A stretch of 64,000 nucleotides of DNA from Mauremys mutica (taxonomy: Eukaryota > Chordata > Testudines > Geoemydidae), in contig NC_059074.1 in assembly GCF_020497125.1 (NCBI RefSeq), forward strand, positions 191,389,415 to 191,453,414, in the 5' to 3' direction. Positions within the stretch are counted from its first letter, which is position 1, and each line of letters opens with the position of its first letter. Positions 57,840 to 64,000 of the stretch are shown here, in pieces. The position numbers and the translations under genes were made by a program. Below the pieces are notes generated by a model. That model did not search any database. It had not been told where the DNA came from and saw only the letters and a program-made list of their open reading frames with translations.

Positions 57840-59495
57840 AGCTAAGTGTGTAGTTTGCTTTGATATTGCAGGGACACATCTGTTGATTTACTCTTTTTTA
57901 ATAGTGCTAGAAAAGATAATGAAATAACCAAATATAGAGAGAGTTGCTATCTGCTTCTCATTCCCCCTTCACAGTTGGGCAGAAGGGGCCCTGCAGAACA
58001 GTTTATAGGCACTGGGATATCCCATGAATCCTCCATAGAGCTCTCTAGGAAACTTTCCTGGAGCTAGTCTGCAATCCTCTGGGGAAGGCTGCCTTATTTT
58101 TTCCACTGCAGTAGGACACTTTCCCATGTCACTCAGCGATTAGTTCATCAGGCGCCATTGAGGCACACAGACTAGCAGCATACGGACCTGGTCTGCAGCC
58201 AGCTGCGTGCAGGAGCTGTTCCTTTTCTGGCACTGTTACCCTCAGGAGTGAGAGATCAGCTAAAATCACCACCACCTGTGGAAAATGGTGCAAGTATTCA
58301 GTTCAATTGCCCTATCCACAGATACTCATGCCCGTGAGCTATTTTCCCCCACCCCCTTATTGTTCTAACTTGCTCCCTCCCCACCTGGCCATACTCACCA
58401 TGGCTGGGACGGCTGCCTGCTCTATGAATCCCAAGGGAAAGTGAGAATATAGTGCTTGTAACTTGTGTGGCTCCAGGGGAGTGAGTTAAGTATATCAAGT
58501 TTCCATTTATTTTTTGAATACTCTCACAATAGTACCTCTGTGTATTGTATCTTTTGCATCTGGAAATGTGGCCTCGACGGTCTCACCATCCACACCAGTG
58601 GAGCAACTCAGCCAGATAAGGAAGAGAAGGAAGAGGACGTGGGATGACGTGTTCCAAGAGATCCTACAAGCCTCTGGTGGTTTAGATACCGAGCATAGGG
58701 CTTGAAGGATAACCCTTGCAGACAAAATGAACAGGGACAGAGTGGATAGAAGAAAAGCACAGGAAAAGGAAAGAAAGAGATGCTAGCACTTCTCAAGTGG
58801 CAAACAGACATGCCGGAGACTCTTGTTGACCTTCAGGTTCAACAGACCCTGCTTGCCTCCCTCTACAATCCATGGAGAACGGCATTCTAGGACTTCCCTA
58901 CACTACTAACACCCACATTTCATGTGATGTCCGGGGCTGCTGCACTACCCCTACCATTCCACCCTGGGGGAGAGTGCAGCTATTTACAGCCACACATACA
59001 CCAACCCTGTCTCTCACAGGTCAGGGTATGTGTTTGTGAAACGGAAATGACTGTTCTTTCCCCTACAAAAGTTCTTTTCTCTGTATTTATAGAATTTTAT
59101 TCAGTTATAAATGTGTCTGTTTGCCTGGGTTTGGACTAAAAGTCTATTTATGGAAACTTAATTCATCTTTGTTAGTTCACAACATATGCTGGCTGGGGCT
59201 GACATAATTCACAGAGAACAGCAATAGGTGCAGTTGCGATGTTATATTACTACACACACAGCACTTCTTACAAGGTTCATATCAGGGTGCAAAAAACAAA
59301 TGCAGGCAGAACACATTACCATAATATGCATTACAGCAGCTCTCTATTAAACCAGTCTTTCAAGCCTCCCTGAGCCATATAGCTCCCCATTGAGCTCTTC
59401 TTATAGCCCTGGTATCTGACTGCTCAAAATCAGCAGACAGCTGCTCCACCTCCCCCAGGGTGGAAACTTCCCCCCTTTGCTTGACAGATGTTATG
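57840..59495. other. Interior of the Harbinger element between its two genes
   Basis: No complete gene. This joins the end of the Myb-like gene to the end of the convergent transposase gene. A short + strand frame at 58597-58707 (AACTCAGCCAGATAAGGAAG; translation VEQLSQIRKRRKRTWDDVFQEIL) looks like another piece of a Harbinger accessory protein, since the RKRRKRTWDDVF block is basic followed by an amphipathic segment. The rest is unreadable. Confidence 0.45.
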
Positions 59496-59499
59496 AAGC

Positions 59500-60115
59500 A
59501 CTCAGCAGGCAGCTATAACCATTGGGATATTTTTTTCACTGAGATCTAATCTCATGAGTAGACAGCACCAGTGGACTTTCAAATAGCCAAAGGCACATTT
59601 AACTGTCCTTCTGCACCTGCTGAGCCTGTAGTTGAAGTGTGCCTTGCTGCTGTTGAGGTGGCCAGTGAACAGCTTCATGAGCCATGAGAGTAAGGGGCAG
59701 GCTGGGTTTCCCATGATCACTGTTGGCACTTCAACATCCCCAGTGGTAATTCTCTGGTCTGGAAAGAAAGTTCCTGCTTGCAGCTTTCTGACAGGTCTGT
59801 GTTCTTAAAGATGCACGTGTCATCTGACCAGCCCGCGTTGATGTCAGTAAAACATCCCCGGTGATCCACCAGTGCTTGCAGTACCATAGAAAAGTAGCCG
59901 TTTCTGTCGATGCACTCTGTGGCAAGGTGGTCAGATGGCACACATATCCCTATTTTGGCACCAATCACGCTGCGCTGTTTGGGAACCCCATTGCTGCAAA
60001 ACTATCCATTGTGTCCTGCAGATTGCTCCTCTAGCAGCTCTGCAAATACTGCAGGATCAGGTGCACCATGCTCACAACGCTCATCACAATAACGCAGAGC
60101 TCTTCAGGATCCATA
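59500..60115 (-). pseudogene. Harbinger (HARBI1-like) DDE transposase, degraded
   Basis: This is the catalytic protein of a PIF/Harbinger transposon. On the minus strand, from high to low coordinate, it reads MGFPNS, then across a frame change GAKIGICVPSDHLATECIDR (family: GAIDGTHIPI...; here the catalytic Asp of the GxxDGTH block is lost), NGYFSMVLQALVDHRGCFTD, INAGW, then after a further frame change GNPACPLLSWLMKLFTGHLN, HFNYRLSRCRRTVKCAFGYLK (family: RxxVECAFGRLK, whose catalytic Glu reads as Lys here) and RLDLSEKNIPMVIAAC. The N-terminal third is not recognisable. Frameshifts plus lost catalytic residues show it is inactive. It converges with the Myb-like gene. Confidence 0.8.
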
Positions 60116-60465
60116 CTTCTCACACAGATGCCAATGTGTGGGTTGTTGAACTTTTGAAAAGTTTTTATTATGGGATGCAGATAAAATTATGGGATGGATA
60201 AAACTGCATCATGGAACTTTGAAACCATGTTCCCAATCATCCATGCATGACTCGTTTGCCCCCATGAGGCATTGCAAACCCTTCTCAAAACACCCTGTGT
60301 TAGATAATGGCGAGTTGCACAGTGGGATAGCTACCCATGGTGCACTGCTTTCTGCATTGATGCAAGTGCTGTTAGTGAGGGTGCGCATTGCCGACACTAG
60401 GAGCATAGTGTGGACATGCAAAAGAGATTTAATCTGCTACCACTGTTTAAGCTACTACCACGGTT

Positions 60466-63237
60466 AGAGAGAAGAGTAACTAAAAATCCTAAAAAGGGCA
60501 GCTGCGTGCAGTATTTGCCTTCACTGGATTGTAAATTATCACCTATTCCCTGATCACACTCCTATCTACTCACCCCCATCATGCATACTTACCTCTGTAC
60601 TCACCAGTGCTCAGTTTAGTTCAGTTTATGCTGCTGAAATTGGCTCAGTAATTTTTCACATACCACGCTGACTGCACTTGTGTATCATAATGGCAGGATC
60701 CATAATGTTTCAAATTCAAGTGAATATTTGTAATGAATCATGTTTGTATGCACAGATTGGCCAGTGCTATTCTTTGGCGGAATCCAGAATTGTGTGTCTC
60801 ATAGAATTCCTTTCTTAAATCCTCATGTCCACCTTTCATGTTTTACCTTACACTGAGGTTAGCTAATTAATATCTAGCACATAGGAAAAGATGTTACAGA
60901 GCCACCTTTTGAGAATGAGAATGTCTCCCAATTTGGAAAGGGTTCATGTTTGCTTTGGTCAATATCTAATTGTAACAGACAATATGGTCTAGTGAAGAAT
61001 TGTAAAACTGTTTTACAGTCTTTTAAAAGATTGGAAATAGATTACATAAGCAGCATTACAGTTATAAAATATTGATGTCAACCTAGAAAAGAAATCGCAT
61101 CCGATATGGTTTGTTGCCCAACATACCCTAGAAAGTCTTATTATAGATTTATGGCAATTTATTCCCCTTCTTCCTTGACTTTATTTAACAGGCATTTAAA
61201 GTGACATATATTGAATATAGCTAAAAACTAGTTCATTATATACACATGCAGTACTTTACATATTTTTACTAATTTGCTTGTTTAAAATTAATAATTTTTT
61301 GAACATATTTCAGATTGATTGATTGCATTCTATTCCCAGTGACTATTGCTGCAAGTATTTTATATTTGGAATCCTTTTGTACAGTTTGACTGGTCCCCCC
61401 GTCACATAATATTACTCCTGATTCCTAATTGGGTGGCATACAAATGCATAAAGCTTTTAATGACTGTGCCAACATTTCTTGTATGAATAGGTACAACAAA
61501 AGGTTGCACAAGCACACACACCATTTTCTTTGCATGCAAAAATCACTCCTACAAAAGGTCACAGAAAGTAAATGGAAGGTCTTGGAATGCCATCCAAATG
61601 GATTCAAGGTTATATTCTAGGAAATGTTTTCAAATATTTTTCTGAAGTAGTTGTTCAGTTTTACGTTCTTTATAGCAAGATGGCTGCCTCTAATAGTAGG
61701 CTCAGAATGGCCACTAGTAGTTACAAACGTGGTTATCTAAGGGCACTGGTTATCTAAGATGACAAATGCTTCTTACTTTGTGAACTTTTGTACTGTTTAC
61801 AGATCAGGTCTGATCAGGAAAATCAGTATGAAATGATGCTCTAATGGGTACCTTAAAAACTCTGTGGGAAAGGGTTTTGTTCTAGTTAGGAGCTCCATGC
61901 ATTTCTTGCTATCATAAATAGATCCTGATTGATATTACAATCTAATCTACTTGCGTGAAGTGGAAACAAAATAGTCACATTGCTTTAAGTAATTGCTTTA
62001 TATTTTATATTGGCACCAAACTACAGACTGAATGCTGAAAATAAATAATCACATGCACAGTTAATTTTAATCTTTCATTAATATAGTCTGTCTCCATTTC
62101 TCCTGAGTATTTTTCCTCGGTCAAGAAAGATATGCCATAGTGTGTGCTTCAACTGTTGCAAACCTGAAATCTCCACCGAATAAATCATTGCCAGATTTAA
62201 TTAGGTCTTTTATATTACAGGTCTCCCAGCAAAATTGCTAAATGGATTACTGCTTGTCTTTAGTTTCATGTAATCCTGCAGTGTTCTTCTGAATATTAAC
62301 AACTGGTTCTCCTCCCTTCTCCCCTCAGTTCTGCTTGCTTTATTTGGAAGAAGCCCCAAACTTTATTTTTCCCCTTTCTTTTTTCGGCTACCAGTCCACA
62401 ATGATGGGTTGTGTAGATGTTTCTCAAGAACTTCAGAAAATCACTTCTGAAACGAATGCCTGACATCCACTGAACACACTGGTTTGTTTTGTTTCTGAAG
62501 TTGGGTGATTTGTTAAACTTGGTACCAATCCACCTGGATTTCACCATCCAGCAGACGTCATGGGCCAAATCCTCCCAATCGTTCCATGTTACTTTGTTGA
62601 CTTCCATGGTGCTAGGTTAGTTTTCACCAGCTGAGAGTCTGGCCCACTGGACCAAACTCATCCTTGTTGGCACTCCACTGAAGTCAGCATAGTTACATAT
62701 GGGATGAAATTATTCCTTTGTAACGGGCCATCATCAGTTCTAGCTGTGGCTGCATATATGTCCTCTTGGAAAACTTGCACATATTTCCTGACAATGTCTG
62801 CAAAATGTCTTTATAGATGTAAAACACTATAAATGTTACCTTATTATTATTGTTGTATTTTCTAGCACAGATCAAGTGAATCCCTTTCCTTTCATTTCTT
62901 TAGTAGCCAGCTTCTCATATTTTTATGCTTCTGATACTGCAGGACAACAAGTAATCTCTGACGGGTTTGGACAAGAGGTCTGTTTCTCTAAACCCAGAGA
63001 TGATGATATAATTGAACACAGCATTTTCATTTCTGAGCAATAACTCTCTCCTGGGGAAACAGCTCCTGGAATCAATTTTATTTTTTTTGTGAACCAGAGC
63101 TTTTATTAGAAGAATTTCCTTGTTCGCTATAGCAAAGTGCCTTTTGTTTTGAGGCTTCTCATCTTCTGAAGGAGGGATACTCTTTGATGGCTGAGTCATT
63201 AACTGTCTAGATTTCAGACCTAGTCCCATATATAACA
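60466..63237. other. Intron 2: no gene
   Basis: AT-rich intronic sequence. A weak copy of the palindromic repeat type may lie at about 62560-62720 (GGGCCAAATCCTCCCAATCG, TCTGGCCCACTGGACCAAAC). PCSK2 exon 3 was looked for here and not found. Nothing else is recognised. Confidence 0.5.
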
Positions 63238-64000
63238 TTACCCAGGGTACAAGCTGGACTGTTAACTGCTGTGTCCCCTCAGTTCTCCAAATTATAGTCC
63301 CTTTTACACTGCTTTGCTCTGAGAGTAACTACTCCTGGCCTGCTTTCACACAGCCTCTAGCATGTAAATTACTCCCAGCTCTGTTATAGGAGTGCTCTTA
63401 GCTAGCCACTCCTGAATTATATTGCGGTGTGACATCAGCACATTCCCAGTCCCAGACTTTTCCCCAGAAATGTGCATCTTGTACTGCCCTCCTGGGCAAC
63501 ACAAGCTCATAGAAAGTTTGTCATTTTATTAATAGAAAATGATATGCACAAAGCTTGTTATCTCCAATGGAGCTTCCCAGACACTTCAATCCAAAACCAC
63601 ACTGGTTTAGATAAAAGAATAAAACAAGTTTATTAACTCAGAAGGAAAGATTTTAAGTGATTACAAGTAATGAGGCATAAAAGTCTGAATTGGTTACAAA
63701 GAAATAAAAGATAAAAGGCAAACTAATACCTAACTTAACATGCTAAGTAAATTTAAACAAAAAAGTTTCTCTCACCACATGCTTACAGCAGTCTGGTTGG
63801 ATTCCTTCAGCCAGGACCTCTCCCCCAGTTCAGTTATGCTTTGTTTTCCAAACATTGCTGATGCCATGAGTAAAGACCTGGGAGAGGGGTGATTTGGGGC
63901 CTCTGTTCCTCATTTTTATATCTTTTCCTTCTCTTTGAAAATCATCTCCAGCTGGTGTTCAGGTGACAGCCAGTCTGTTTACATGGGAACCTGCAGCTGC
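63238..64000. mobile_element. LTR-like interspersed repeat running off the window end
   Basis: The sequence from about ATTACCCAGGGTACAAGCTG through TGCTGTGTCCCCTCAGTTC, AATGATATGCACAAAGCTTG, ATAAAACAAGTTTATTAACT, TACAAGTAATGAGGCATAAA and CTCACCACATGCTTACAGCA to the window end follows a common turtle repeat. The GTTTATTAACT segment reads AGTTAATAAAC on the minus strand, a possible polyadenylation signal of an antisense LTR. Class and orientation are uncertain, and the right end is outside the window. Confidence 0.5.

Larger units (their letters stand above)
56840..60465. mobile_element. PIF/Harbinger DNA transposon, about 3.6 kb, inactive
   Basis: The left end is TTA (possible target trinucleotide, 56840-56842) followed by GGCCTGGTCTACACTACAGA, the Harbinger terminus. 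A subterminal region (TGTCTACACTAAAATGTTGC; AACTCCACCTCCGCAAGAGG) follows. Inside are the two genes expected of the superfamily: a Myb/SANT-like gene on the + strand (about 57340-57800) and a DDE transposase on the minus strand (about 59500-60115). Both are broken. Near 60400-60445 the phrase AGTGTGGACATGCAAAAGAG belongs to the other subterminal region, but the complementary right terminus is missing, so the right end is truncated and the limit approximate. Confidence 0.8.
42016..64000 (+). other. PCSK2 intron 2, partial (at least 21,985 bp)
   Basis: It starts at the donor GTAAGC after exon 2 and continues past the right end. I looked for the next exon, which should begin with a Val-Lys-Met coding sequence and include an RKKR-GYRDI block, and did not find it. 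No other gene is supported on either strand. Confidence 0.8.

Noticed and set aside
42016..64000. PCSK2 exon 3
   Set aside because: Looked for the Val-Lys-Met start, the RKKR-GYRDI region and the following catalytic-domain start; no splice-flanked match was seen, so it should lie beyond the window.
1..64000. CRISPR array, operon or prokaryotic mobile system
   Set aside because: Tandem repeats here are microsatellites or parts of transposons; there are no spacer-separated direct repeats, and the whole window is vertebrate in character.

Overview
The window is vertebrate nuclear DNA: one gene with long introns, no operons, and many old transposable elements. The repeats point to a turtle. They include tRNA-derived SINEs of the cryptodiran (Cry) type with a CR1-like 3' tail, many CR1 LINE pieces, a PIF/Harbinger element with the terminal sequence common in chelonian genomes, and GC-rich non-autonomous hAT elements. 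The turtle assignment rests on repeat recognition by eye, not on a search.

Only one gene is supported: PCSK2 (proprotein convertase 2, PC2), on the + strand. Exon 1 (10335-10511) encodes the signal peptide and the start of the propeptide. It lies in a GC-rich, CpG-rich promoter region at about 9840-10620. Exon 2 (41911-42015) encodes the next 35 propeptide residues, including an Arg-rich internal processing site. Both exons end in phase 0. Intron 1 is 31.4 kb. Intron 2 starts at 42016 and runs past the window end. The catalytic domain exons are not in this window.

Layout. 1-9840: 5' intergenic DNA with an hAT MITE (2469-2760), an antisense Cry SINE (4728-4874), an L2-like LINE remnant (6640-7090), a foldback repeat (8734-8817) and a CR1 end. 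9840-10620: promoter and exon 1. 10512-41910: intron 1, with CR1 fragments (15308, 16441, 24130, 28963), three hAT insertions (15675, 17130, 25978), an SGNH-hydrolase-like remnant (28440-28835), tRNA-derived SINEs (29631, 29876) and an LTR (35759). 42016-64000: intron 2, with two LTRs (46635, 52100), a foldback (51861-52018), an hAT (55975) and a 3.6 kb PIF/Harbinger element (56843 to about 60465) holding a damaged Myb/SANT-like gene and a damaged DDE transposase. An LTR-like repeat runs off the right end.

I found no undescribed functional system. The most notable structures are a perfect 106-bp inverted duplication inside the Harbinger Myb-like gene that carries a template-switch signature, a nested hAT insertion with opposite C-rich and G-rich halves, and the SGNH-hydrolase remnant.
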